A stretch of 64,000 bases of DNA, from assembly GCA_038373885.1 (NCBI GenBank), contig JAWZYV010002522.1, positions 372,001-436,000 of the forward strand. Direction: 5' to 3'. This DNA comes from Cheiracanthium punctorium. Taxonomy: Eukaryota > Arthropoda > Arachnida > Araneae > Cheiracanthiidae. The notes under the pieces were generated by a model. That model was not told the origin of the DNA, made no database searches, and saw only the letters and a program-made list of their open reading frames with translations. Made by a program: the position numbers and the translations under genes. This document shows, in pieces, positions 1 to 11,514 of this stretch (positions are counted from its first letter, which is position 1; each line of letters starts with the position of its first letter).

Positions 1-519
1 TTCTCAGAGACCGGTTCAGGAGGCCATTTCACCGATCGCACGTGCGATCGATTAAAAGTCCTGATGTTTCCTGCTGTACTAACCTACAATACAGTGCGTT
101 AGCTATTATGAGAGTATATAATAAAAGGGGGAAAGGCGGAGAGAAGAACTCGCGTTTTAAATTCACAAAAATCTAGTATACTTAATATTTGTAAAAAAAT
201 AATTTGTGAATGTGTTTATTTTGTATTTTTTCCTTGGGGGTTCACGTGCTCATGTGCTCAAATAGAAGAGCAGCCACTGCCTGTAGTAACAACTAAAAAC
301 TAACTGCAGTCTATCTGTACCTAGGGTAAGAAGATTCGGTAGTGTCGGACAAGTGTTGTTTCTAACACTTGCTGCAGATGGCAGCATTTATAATGATATC
401 TATGTGTTGAATTTAAGAAGAAAGTTCAAATACCGCCGTATTCAGTCAAGTGCTAGTGTGTTGTTGACACACAACAAAAAATTGGGTTTTTTAAGACTTT
501 TCAACAAGGTTGAAAAGTG
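1..519. other. AT-rich DNA, no gene recognised
   Basis: No open frame or family signature is visible. A perfect 18-bp palindrome, CGATCGCACGTGCGATCG, lies at 32-49. The rest is AT-rich with short homopolymers. Confidence 0.5.
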
Positions 520-1598
520 CATGTAATTAGAGTTTGGGTGTCTGTCCGTCCGTCTGTATTCTAATTGCCATAAACAGGCATCGATTACAACTAAATTTAT
601 TGGTTATTCTTGTGTATTATGCTAAGTACCCAATTAAAAATGGTGTATGTAGCATTGATTGCTCTTTTACAGGAGCATCTAAAAGAATTCCAATACATTA
701 CGCTCTATGAGCAGTCATTCTTTAAAGGGTATTTTAGAGATGCTTGTCAATTATAAAAAAACAAAAAACACGATATTCATGCATGTTGTTAAGGGCTCAA
801 AAATAATTCTCTATTGAAAACAGTGTTTGTAGTAAGTATTTATCTTTTTTTCTTGTTGTTGTTTTTCTGTTTGTTTGTTTTGTTTTCAGTGCACCCACAG
901 TTTAAAAAGCGTTTTGTTGAATTTAACGAAACTTGTTTGGTTAAGTAGTTTGATAGCTTTGTTTTGTTGATTTAACTACAGTTTGTTTGATTCAATCAAA
1001 ATGATTTAACAAAACGCTTTGAATTTTAACCAAACGTTTTTGTTAAAAACTCAGAACGAATGAAATTTGAAATCGCTTGACAGTCAATTTACGCATGCGT
1101 TAAAAGCATGCGCAGGACTGTTAAAGACTGCCAGACCACCAGACTCGCCCAACCTCCAAGCGCCCAATGGAGAAGTTCCTATTTACGGAAGAGGGAAGAT
1201 CTAAGGAAGGATCTGAAGTCTGCCAATACATTCGAAAATGAATAACATCAAACACAAAAATAAATTGAGTTTTTTCTCAGTTTGGTGAAAATTTCAGAGA
1301 TAAGCCTAATTAGTTTATCTAGAGAAAAATTTAGATTTTTATTTTAGAAAAATTTAGATTTTTATTTTAGTGTTTTTACAAGTTTCTATAGATTTAACTT
1401 AAAGCTACTCAGTGTCCGCTTGACTAACTTAGTTAGAACGACCAGAATCCCTTTTAAACAATATAACGATCCGCAAAATATCTAAGGATGTAAAATGTTT
1501 CGTAAAAATATTAGTACACGTATGGGTTCGATGGAGATATTTTTGGGGGGGAAATCTTGAAAATAGAATAGCTGGAAAATTCCTGGATTTAATGCAAA

Positions 1599-1645
1599 AA
1601 TATTTTTGTAGTTTAAGTTTTTAAAACTTAAACTACAAAAATATT
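1599..1645. repeat. Perfect hairpin
   Basis: Two 22-nt perfectly complementary arms (1599-1620 and 1624-1645) are separated by 3 nt. The arms are AT-rich. No terminator context or coding neighbour suggests a function. Confidence 0.7.
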
Positions 1646-2329
1646 CTCACATTTTTAAAATCCATGTCGGTTTTATGTAGCAAACAGTTTTAATTCGTAT
1701 ACCACGCCTGAAAGAAAATCACTTTTGGTTAGCACTGATAACATTCTTACTAAGGGAAAAAACATTAGTTTTCCAAATGAAGCATTCTGGTGATAAAAAT
1801 GTTTATAAGCTTTGCATTATGTTTATCAAGCGCTAAAAATTCCACTAGTTCAGCATTTGTTTAAAGTTCTGATTTCGACTGCCGGTTTTGTGTTTGTTCA
1901 TTCCAGCAAAAAGGAAAACAAAAATGAGTTACGAGACTCGAAATAGCTAGCGGTCATATTTATTTCTTTTTCAGCCTACTGCAATCGATCATTATTACCA
2001 CCTCAAATAAACTGATCTCGCGATAATGTAAAATTTGAGGAGTAAGTATACATATTTATTTTATTACGAAGTAAAAGCGATTTTGAATTGCCATACCCAG
2101 TTTTTTGTATTAAAAAAAAATCCTGACATTGAATTTATAGATTTACTAGCTGAAGTACCCGTCCTCGACGGGTTAGTTAATGCAATTTTCCAAAAAGCAA
2201 GAACTTTCGTCAGCATTGTAGGAGTACACAGAATGAATGTAGTATGTTGCCAAAGTAAAGAAAGCGAAGTTATAATTTTTATGTATTGTTAAAATATTAC
2301 AGGTTAGAGAGTAACTAAGTAATACCATT

Positions 2330-3620
2330 TGATTCGCTTTAGTCGTAATTATGTGATGCGCGAATGAATATTTACACATACTGAAATAATTTTCGCAAAA
2401 TCTCAAAATTTAATCAACATTTTTAAAAATTGGAAGCCTAGAATTTAAGTTGAGTGACAACCTATCATGTCACCCAAATTCGTTTCATTCCCTGCAGTCT
2501 TTATTTCGTGATGCTGGAACAATTTTCAGCATTTTAAAACGATTTTCGCAAAATCTCAAAATGTAATCAAAATATTTTTAAAATTCAAAGCCTATAAATT
2601 AAGATTAGCAACTACCTATCATATCACTAAATTTCGTATCATTCGTATTAGTCGTTATTACGTGAAGTTTGAAGAAATCATCATTGAACGTATTTTGAGA
2701 GAATTTTCACAAAATCTCAAAATCTAATAAAAATGTTTAAAAAATTGGACTCCTATAGTTTATGTTGAGCAACCATCTATCGTGTGACCAAATTTCATAT
2801 CATTCGCTTTAGTCGCTATTACGTAATGCGGGAACAAAGATTCACTCAGTTTTAAACGATTTTCACAAAATCTCGAAATCTGATCGATTTTTTTTAATTA
2901 GATGCTTATAGTTTAAGGTGAGTGACCACCTATCATTTCACCAAATATCATTTTTTCACCTTTGCAGTTATTACGTGATGTGCGAACACAAATTTACGCA
3001 GTTTGAAATGATTTTCGCAAAATCTCAAAATCCAATCAAGATTTTTTTAAAATTGGACGCCTATGTTTTAAGTTGAGTGACCACCTATCATGACACCCAA
3101 TTTCATATCATTCGCTTTAGTCGTTTTTACGTGAGGCTTGAACACAAATATATGCAGTTTCAAAGGATTTTCGCAAAATCTCAAAATCCAATCAGGATTT
3201 TTTAAAAATTGGACGCCTATGTTTTAAGTTGATTGACCACCTATCATGACACCCAATTTCATATCATTCGCTTCATTCGTTTTTGCGTGATGCTTGAACA
3301 CAAATTTACGCAGTTTGAAACGATTTTTGCAAAATCTGAAAATCTAATCAAGATTTTTTAAAAATTCGACGCCTATGTTTTAAGTTGAGTGACCACCTTT
3401 CATGTCACTCAATTTCATATCATTCGCTTCAGTCGTTTTTACGTGATGCTTGAACACAAATTTACGCAGTTTGAAACGATTTTCGCAAAATCTGAAAATC
3501 TAATCAAGATTTTTTAAAAATTCGACGCCTATGTTTTAAGTTGAGTGACCACCTATCATGACACCAAATTTCATATCATTCGCTTCAGTCGTTTTTACGT
3601 GATGCTTAAACAAAAAAAGC
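2330..3620. repeat. Tandem repeat, about 155-bp unit, eight copies
   Basis: The core GCAAAATCTCAAAAT or a close variant recurs near 2395, 2548, 2708, 2866, 3017, 3172, 3328 and 3483. That is a period of about 155 bp. Each unit also carries a GTGACCACCTATCATG block, a CATATCATTCGCTT block and a TTTACGTGATGC block. Later units are more alike than earlier ones, which suggests expansion toward the 3' side. Short open frames here are by-products of the repeat. Confidence 0.85.
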
Positions 3621-3774
3621 GTCACGGACAGAATGACAGAATGACAGACAGACAAACTTTTTTTTGAGGGTCGCATCGGATTCCTGGGTGCTTGAAACGG
3701 ATAGAAATCGCAAAATTTTTGAATTCCAAGAAATGTACAGACAAAAGTCTAATTTTATTTATATAGATAAAAAT
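3621..3774 (+). mobile_element. Retroposon-like 3' tail after the tandem array
   Basis: After the 155-bp array comes GACAGACAGACAAAC, a GGGTCGCATCGG stretch and the ending TTTATTTATATAGAT. The same motif order (GACAGACAG, then TTTATTTATATAGA) ends the repeats at 22817 and 24022. This arrangement is common at 3' ends of non-autonomous non-LTR (RTE-like) retroposons in arthropods; the family assignment is inference. Confidence 0.5.
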
Positions 3775-5203
3775 ACTAAAATAAAAATATAATTTTTGAT
3801 GAATAGATAAATTATTTAGTCCTATCTCTGAAATGTTCAACCAACTGCTTGTGTGTTAAAAATATAACAGTAAAATCAACAAAATATTTTTTTTTAAATG
3901 CCAGCACAATACCATTTAACAAAGAAATTTTGTTAATTCAAGAAAATGATTTGGTTGATTTTAACCAAATAAACCATTTAAACAAATAGTTTGGTTAAAT
4001 TAACAAAACATTTGGTTATTTCAACCAAATTGTTTGGTTAAATTGGCAAAATATTTTATTGAAATAAACGAATAATTAAAAAATATATTTTATAAATTCA
4101 ACAAAAATTTTGTTAGCGCTATTTCAACCTCAGAATTTTGTTGATTTAACAAAATTTTTGTTGATTCAATAAAAAATCTTTTTCAGTGCAGAAGAATTCC
4201 AATATATATAACGGTCTATGGCACTTTAGAGAAATTGATCCTGTAACCTAAATGACCGGAATTGAAAATAACAAGAAAACTAAATAATGCAAAACACACT
4301 GATTACAAAACGCTTTCCATCACTTACAACAACATTTTTGCTATAAATTTTGCGAAATTTTGAAGATATCCTCAAAGGAGGTGTAGCAATAGTGATGCAG
4401 TTTTGCAAGACCCTGTGAAAGAACTTAAATGATATTTCTACCTTCTAAATGAATGTTAAGCTGTTATAAACGTCTATATACTTATTCTGTTGTTCTTGAA
4501 ATGGATGATTTTTTTAAACTGTCATAAACGGTAATGTAATGGTATTCTTTTGAGTACTCTTGTAGAAGAATTATAAATGTGACAGACACTGTTTTCGATT
4601 TAGAACATTATTTGAAATCTTTAATATACATTTTCATTTGTTTGAAATAGACGAATATTTCTAAAATACGCTTTAAACAATAACTGCTCACAGAGCGTTG
4701 TGTAATGGAATTCTTTCAGGTGCTTTTGCAGGACTGCAAATGCTACAGATACTAGTTTCAATTGGGTACGCGGTACAGTACATAGAAATACAACACACAT
4801 AAATTTCGTTGTAATCGATGCATATTTACGGTAATTAGAGCGCAGACGGACGAACGGACAAAAAAACCGAAATCATAAACACATTTCAACACTACTAAAA
4901 AGTGTTTTAAAAACGTGGCCAGATTTTGGAAATCACACTAAAAAAGCAATATATCACTAGTAATGCAATTTCTAGTGATCCTGTAAAAGAACTTTAAGAG
5001 TTAATTCCATCCTTTAAATAAAAAGTAAATTGTTGTAATTGCTTAAAATTTTATCGTATTATATTTGAAATGGGTTGATGTCTCTACACCGTATTTTTAA
5101 TTTAATAACAATTTAAATATAATCATGATTCGAAAACCCCATTATGTCATTTATCATTTCTTTAAACGTTAAGAATTAAAAATTTTATCTGATATAATTT
5201 ATA

Positions 5204-5919
5204 GATAGGTTCAGGGTGCGAATTGACAGGGGGGATGCCGGGGATCGTCCCCGGCTGAAGAATATAATATCCCTGGCTAGAGAAATATTAATTGATCCCT
5301 GCCAGGGATACTATTTATCCCCTGCTGAAGAAATATTAAACTGGTGAGTGAAGATTTTGGGATTCAGATTGGGAAGTCAAGAAGTCAAAATGAAGGTGCT
5401 ATGTTAACGTTTGTTACTATACTCTAAGGCGACTGATTTAAAATTTCGTCTCTTTTCTAAGCTAAAACCCTCAAGGGTGGCTTCCAATACAGGTACATTG
5501 TATGTAGCTTGTGTATCTGTGATTCCATAGAACAAATAATCTATGACTTTTGTTTGAATATAAGTCAGTTCTCACACTTGTCGGCGACTGCATTTGTCAA
5601 GTAATATCATGTGAGGGAACATGGGCGCCGGCAGAATATTTCCCAGGGGGGGGGGGCAAAGACTACTCAAGGGGGGGGGCAAGACTACTTTAACGTATGG
5701 TTACCATGTTGGAAAGAGCAAAAAAAGCAAGGAAAAACACTGCATACAAAAATCCAGGGGGGGGGGCACTGCCCCTTCTTGCCCTATGCTGCCGGCACCT
5801 ATGTGAGGGAAGCATTTGCACCTTCCCTCCTTCTTTTCAAGTGCCCCCCCCCTGGAGAATGTTTACTTTGAAATGTCCCCCCCCTGGGGAAAATGTTCAG
5901 TTCGCACCCTGGATAGGTG
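5204..5919. mobile_element. hAT-type MITE (outer), 700 bp, carrying a nested MITE
   Basis: The element spans 5212-5911. It begins CAGGGTGCGAATTGA and ends with the complement of CAGGGTGCGAACTGA, so its terminal inverted repeats match with one change. The 8 bp outside are GATAGGTT (5204-5211) and GATAGGTG (5912-5919), a 7/8 match. CAGGG termini and 8-bp duplications are the signature of the hAT superfamily. There is no transposase frame, so it is non-autonomous. Inside are C/G runs and a CCCTGG/CCAGGG degenerate repeat (5270-5345). Confidence 0.8.
5612..5811. mobile_element. hAT-type MITE (inner), 184 bp
   Basis: The element spans 5620-5803. The termini CATGGGCGCCGGCAG and, reversed, CATAGGTGCCGGCAG form inverted repeats. 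They are flanked by a perfect 8-bp duplication TGAGGGAA (5612-5619 and 5804-5811). It sits wholly inside the element at 5212-5911, so it inserted later. The interior has poly-G runs. Overlapping short frames across it are not genes. Confidence 0.85.
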
Positions 5920-8311
5920 GAATGGCAGATATCATTTTTTAAATTAATTTGTCAGTTGAGTCATTACCTTTTTAACTTTCCGAACGTACAAGCTGCATTA
6001 TGCTACATAAATAGCTATTTTACGTTTTCCCCTGCGAATATTTTCACATACAATCGGTAAATTGCTGCAGTGACGAAATCTCCAACGTAAACAAAGGAAT
6101 TATTTCAACAGATGCTTGGATTGCATGCCTGAAACGAAGCCACATTCGTAAATCAACACGTGCTTATATTATTTACGTAACTCGACCGCCTCATCTGTTT
6201 TTTCCATACATATCCACGGATTTTTGCTGTTACAAGATTTTACCTTTTGCGATCAGATTAAGAGTTTGCTATAGTGCTCGCTGTGCTTTAAAAACTAAGG
6301 TTGCTTCATTACATCTGTGAAAACTATCAATTAAAAAACCCTTTGTGAAACTCTATGAAGCATCCCATATTTCTTCGAGTGTATGCATAGCTCAAGAATA
6401 ATTTATTTATATAGAGTAATGGTGCACATATCCCTGTTTTTTATTAGACTGGATCACAGACAAGAAATAACATTAGAATTGTTGGAGATCTAGGATCCTA
6501 AAAGGAAGATGAATCAGGAAATTTATTAAAGGATTTCAGCTATGATTTAATTCTTATTGACGAACTTGGAGGATCCTAAAAAGAAGATGAATCAAAGAGT
6601 TTATTAACGGATTTGAGATACGATTTAATTCTTACTGATGAACTATACTGTAGATTAGAAGATGTAGATTAGAGGAAAAGGGACCATAGAGAAATACGAA
6701 GAAGTGTAATATTTCCAGAACTTGTTTTATAAATGTTCCAATGAGCTTTTAAATTGTGATTTTAACTAAAACGGCAAGAAAAGATATCAATTAAAGTGCA
6801 TATCTGTCACGTCATTTTAAATTCCAGATTATGGTCATTGTGAGTGGGTGAGACTGCACAGTTCACCGCAACTCCAGAAAATACGGTAGGAAGATCCTAT
6901 TGTGATTTAAATATCAGCCTGTCATCAAAACAAAGACTCGTGTTTTTTGCCCATAACTTTCAAGCAAGAGATTCACGATGCGAAACTGCGGCATGACCGT
7001 GATTTCTTGATAGCATGTTCTGCCCATCTGATCATCAACCATAGCTGCAAGTTAACCGCTTTGGGCCAGCGGGTTTATCGTGCGATACAGAGAAGGTCAG
7101 GAAACCTTTTCAGTTAGCTCTCAGCCTTTTCATTAGAAAGCAATAAATGGGAATTGAGCTAATGTCAGAAACTTTTTAATCAACACTTGCAACAGTCGTA
7201 AATTTACAAGCATAAATATATTTTTTGTTGTCGTCGTTCAATATGGGTTGATTATAGCTGAGGAATATTTAATGAACAGGTACGTTAGTATTTTCTTAAT
7301 TGCTTTTATATATTATACTTATATTTTTAGGTAATTAAGTCCCTGCTAAGCATGCAGTTTTATAGTTTCGAGTATATAACAAACCTGTCGTTTTGTAATA
7401 ACTGTTAATATAAAATGTAAAAGATAATGATATCCCTTAAGAACATTTTGTTCTTCATAAAATTAATTTGTTAATATAACCGAAGATATTAACGTGCATA
7501 ATAATCTTGGTCAAATGACTGCCCTGTACCAATTACGTAATACCACTATTAAAACTAATACCATTGACCATTTCATGAGGCGCATGGAAGTGATGTATGT
7601 CTTATCAATAGTTCTAACCTGAACCTTAACGTGAAAATATATTGATTCAACTAACGGATAGATTTAGTTGTGTAAGTAAAAGTACTTACTATTGTAGAAC
7701 AAATCAACTTTCAGCTGAAATAGTGAAAATAATTTGATGTAAATTTAGAGGACCTGATAAAAATTTACCCAAAAGCACTTTATAATTTATAGGATAAAAC
7801 ATTTACATATACATTGATGAATATCTCTATAGTAAAATGTTTAACATTTGAAATAGCTATTAACAATATTTCTACTACGGTTTTCTCAAACTGGATTTCA
7901 TCAAAAATATGCTTTCACCTATCGTTTTTGGGTATAAATAACCTTGGAAATTATTATTGAATAATTTTAAAAGACAAACTAGGAAAAATGATTGAGTTTA
8001 CAAAAATGAGGGTAAAATTGGTTCTTCTTGATATCGGTTGAGCTAACGTTAAAAATCACTTGTTTTGCATCAGTTTAAGCTGCTTATTAAGACTTCAAAT
8101 TAAACAATTTCTTTCGCACAAGGATTGCGGCATTAAAAACTTTTTCACTTTTTTGAAAATTGAATGATGTTATTTTTTTTTCTAGTCATTTGTACATAAA
8201 AAGACTTGCGAGTTTACGAACTAGCGAGTGGTCCCTATCACTCCTAGATGACTTAACGAACCATTTGAGTGATCCCTACGGGTTCATAAAAACGAGCGTC
8301 GGCTGTATATA
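5920..8311. other. No gene recognised; two tandem units at 6493-6650
   Basis: The stretch is AT-rich without a convincing coding frame. Two copies of a 78-bp unit beginning GGATCCTAAAA (starts at 6493 and 6571) are visible. The segment 6880-7140 is less AT-rich and less repetitive by eye than its surroundings, but no protein family is recognised in it. Confidence 0.4.
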
Positions 8312-9037
8312 TACAGAGTGTACCATTAACATAGATCTAGACTTTTATTCCATAAATATTGATCATAGACCTATACAATAAATCACAAAGTTACGTGAAA
8401 AAAGGTACAGAATTTAAGGTATAGATTAAAATTTTCCAGGAATTCAATCTAAATAAGTACAAAATTTAAATTTGTATAGGGTCTCCGTAAGAAAAAGTTC
8501 TCAATTAGTAAAATGTGCCCCATATATTCATTTGGCAAAGCACAAATTTCAGCTTTTCATCATAAAAAGTCTCATTAAAAGATGCATTTAACAAAGTTGG
8601 TAAGGGGCTCTGGAATACCAATTCAAGAAAAAGCATTATATATTTATGTAATCCTTGTTTTCTTTCTTAATTTGTGTACAGCCCCTGAAACGCAATCTTC
8701 CTGAAACGTGATTTTTTTTTTTTCTCTTAGAGAGGCATTCAAAAGTGGTTTAAGTCAGCATACATTTCTTTTCATATCACTAAGCCTTTTTAAAATTAAA
8801 TGCTGAAATTTCGTACATCACCTACTTAATGTATTGAGCACATTCTACTAACTAGGAATTTTTTTGTACAGGGGTCGTATAAAAATTTAAACTTTGCATT
8901 TATTTAAATTTAATCTCCAGAAAAAATTAATCGCTACCACAAAATTCTGTACCTCTTTTTAAGTAACTTTGTAGTTTATTGTAGGTCTCAATAGTTAAGA
9001 AATGAATGTCTAAGTTAGCGTGTTTGGGCCAACCTAT
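8312..9037. mobile_element. Foldback element, CAGGGTGTCC-like family, degraded
   Basis: The two halves are diverged reverse complements over most of their length. The left half has a TTTTATTCCATAAATATTGATCATAGAC block, and the right half ends with its complement plus CTAAGTTAGCGTGTTTGG. It is a relative of the better preserved element at 10794-11514, sharing AAAATGTGCCCCATATATT and CAAAGTTGGTAAG landmarks. The flanks are TATATA. No transposase is present. Confidence 0.7.
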
Positions 9038-10793
9038 ATATATATATATAAAAACTTCAAAAAACAGTAAACAATGTTTGTAAACTAACCAAACAGACAA
9101 AGGGTGCAATGTCGTTTATTTACTGAAAGCAGTAGAAACAATTTAATGAGTGGTTATTCATTAAACTTTGAAGTGATTTTCATAGAAAAAAATAACAGAT
9201 GATTTTTCATTTCAAAAAAACTAGCCAAATTATTTTGATAAATACTGCATTTTTTTTTTTCCAAACCTGAAAAGCATTCAAGCAATCTCCATTACTTCGT
9301 TCAAATCTCTGGGTATCTACACAGTTAGGAAAAAGAAAATCTATGGTAATACGGAAAATTTTCTATCAAATTGGGTGACAGCACTTCCATAAAATTTCTT
9401 GAAGACTTTCCAGTAAATGTACTTTTGTTTTTCCTGAGTGCATATAAAAGACAATGTTAATAAATACTTTTAAAAAGACAATACGAGCAATATGCATGTA
9501 CTAGAACAGGAAATTCAATTTTATTGGTGGCCTAAAATTAACTATGAGACCTTTAGTCGTATGTATGTAATTAGTTACAAAAATGTTTAAAATTACGTGA
9601 AGTTTTATTCTAGAATTTTTTTAAATGAAAAACCTACATGCTTACACAGTTTACTGAACCTGAATGCTATACTTTATCGAAATAAAAAAATCAATTAAAA
9701 ATAATTAATTGATTAAAACAAATAACAATATCTTGATACTCCAACCTGTAAAACAAGAGTGTCACATTTTCTTGAAAACGAATTGAGCAATAAAACGTAT
9801 AAAAACAAAATTGCTGGAAAATGGAATCAAAAAATTTATTTCAATGAACAATTACTTTACATTTAAAGCATGAAATTTGTAAAGCAAAGTAAACTAGTAT
9901 TGAATCAGTAAATACTTTAAAAAGAGAGTAGTAAACCAGTAAATACTTTTTTTTTTAAGTTGGAGAAACAGTAAAACAAAGAGAAACCCACATTTCCATC
10001 CAACCTTATTCTTTTGAAAAGGAAGCTTTAGCATAAACGTAACTGCGTGTAGATAAAAATTGCTATGCAAGTAAAAAAAAAATGCTCTCTGAATAGGTTA
10101 ACTATTAAAAGATAAAATGTTGTTCCTGAAATTCTTATTGCCGTGCGTATTCTCAGGAAAAATGAACTATTCACGAAACCAGCATACGAAGGCTAAGCTT
10201 AAATCTGAATGCCCTTTTATGTTATATAAACTGCAAAGATACATATGTAAGAATTTAGTCATGTTCTGGTAAATGTTAAACAAAAAATTCCCCTTTCTAT
10301 CAACGCAAAATGCATTATTCAGAATGATGTAATTTTTAAAGATTATGTGAGATTACCTTTTTAAGGCTAGATTGAAGTATAAAGTGACAATTGAAAATTA
10401 CCCAAGGACTTAGATTTTTTTTTTTTTTTTTTTGTAGTTGACTACACATAAATTGAGTGTCTGAATCTGAACGCAGTTATAAAAAGATGATCAATTATTG
10501 CCTTCAAATTCTTTACATCGTGACATCCAAGAAACTGTACGTTTCACCCATTCGAAAATTTCACTGACTACGGAGTATGCTTTCCTAAACGTTTAAAAGC
10601 AGAACGGTAAAAAAATATCAAATATTTAATTTTTGGCGAATATTGTAATCAAAAGTAGAATGAAATGGTGGATTTTGCTCCGGGCTACGAGCAAAATCAT
10701 TCCCCCACCCCCTAGTGAAGCCACACCTCCAACTAACCACTGCGAATTATACAACAAATCAGTACAAAGAATGAGTTTAAAAAAAGAGTTGTA
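9038..10793. other. AT-rich DNA, no gene recognised
   Basis: Short homopolymers, including poly-T at 10418-10434, and no supportable coding frame. A TA microsatellite at 9036-9050 borders the preceding foldback element. Confidence 0.4.
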
Positions 10794-11514
10794 CAGGGTG
10801 TCCCCAAAACACTGACCTGAGCTTTTATTCCTTCAATATTGATTATAGTACATATGCAATAAATTATAAAGTTATGTAAAAAAAAAAAAAATTATAGAAT
10901 TTTATACTATCGATTAATTTTTTTTTGCAGATTAAATCTAAATAAAGACAAGATAATTTAAATTTTTATACGGCCCCGTATAAAAAAATTTCCATTTTAG
11001 TAAAATGTCCTTCATGCATTAATTAGCTGATGTACAAATTTCAGCCTTTCATCCAAAAAATGCTCAGAGATATGAAAATAAGAATATGTTTGACTTAAAC
11101 CACTTTTTAAAGGTTCTTGAAGAGAAATCACAACAAAAGATCACGTTCAGGTGCTTTACACAAATTACGGGAGAAAAGATTCATTGCATAAATATATCAC
11201 TTTAGCTATTATAGGGATTACATTACCAGACTTACCAACTTTGTTTAAACATATCTCTGAACCTATTTACAATGAAAGGCTGAAATTTTTTTACCTAACT
11301 AATATATGGGGCACATTTTACTAACTAGAATTTTTTTTTCGTTCGCGGGCCGTATAAAATTTTTGTATTTATTTAAATTTAATCTCCTGCAAATTTTAAA
11401 TGGCACCATAAAATTCTGTACCTTTTTTGCGTAACTTTGTAATTTATCGTAATGTATGTCTGTGATCAATATTTAAGGAATAGAAGCCTAAGTTAGTGCT
11501 TTTGGGACACCCTG
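10794..11514. mobile_element. Foldback element with about 350-bp inverted arms
   Basis: It begins CAGGGTGTCCCCAAAACACT and ends with the complement of CAGGGTGTCCCAAAAGCACT. Complementarity continues inward for most of each half (TTATTCCTT-AATATTGAT, AAATTATAAAGTTA, AAATGT-CC and so on). A TA precedes the left end and CATA follows the right end. Related termini with clean TA duplications occur at 15932-17249 and 14633-15563. That suggests a Tc1/mariner-type or other TA-targeting non-autonomous group. No transposase frame is present. Confidence 0.8.

Larger units (their letters stand above)
520..4900. repeat. Old inverted-repeat pair bounding 4.4 kb
   Basis: About 520-790 is a diverged reverse complement of about 4640-4900. 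Shared landmarks are a TCCGTCCGTCTG-type stretch, GCATCGATTACAAC, TACCCAATT, and AAAGAATTCCA followed by a GCTCTRTGAGCAGT block. Just inside both arms are AT-rich arrays of TTGTT/AACAA words (about 890-1050 and 3870-4188) starting or ending at TTTCAGTGCA. No transposase is visible. This looks like an old DNA-transposon skeleton, or two copies of one repeat in opposite orientation; the arms are too diverged to find a target duplication. Confidence 0.5.

Noticed and set aside
2330..3620. Regular repeats as a CRISPR array
   Set aside because: Units are 155 bp with no alternating unique spacers, in eukaryotic AT-rich DNA.
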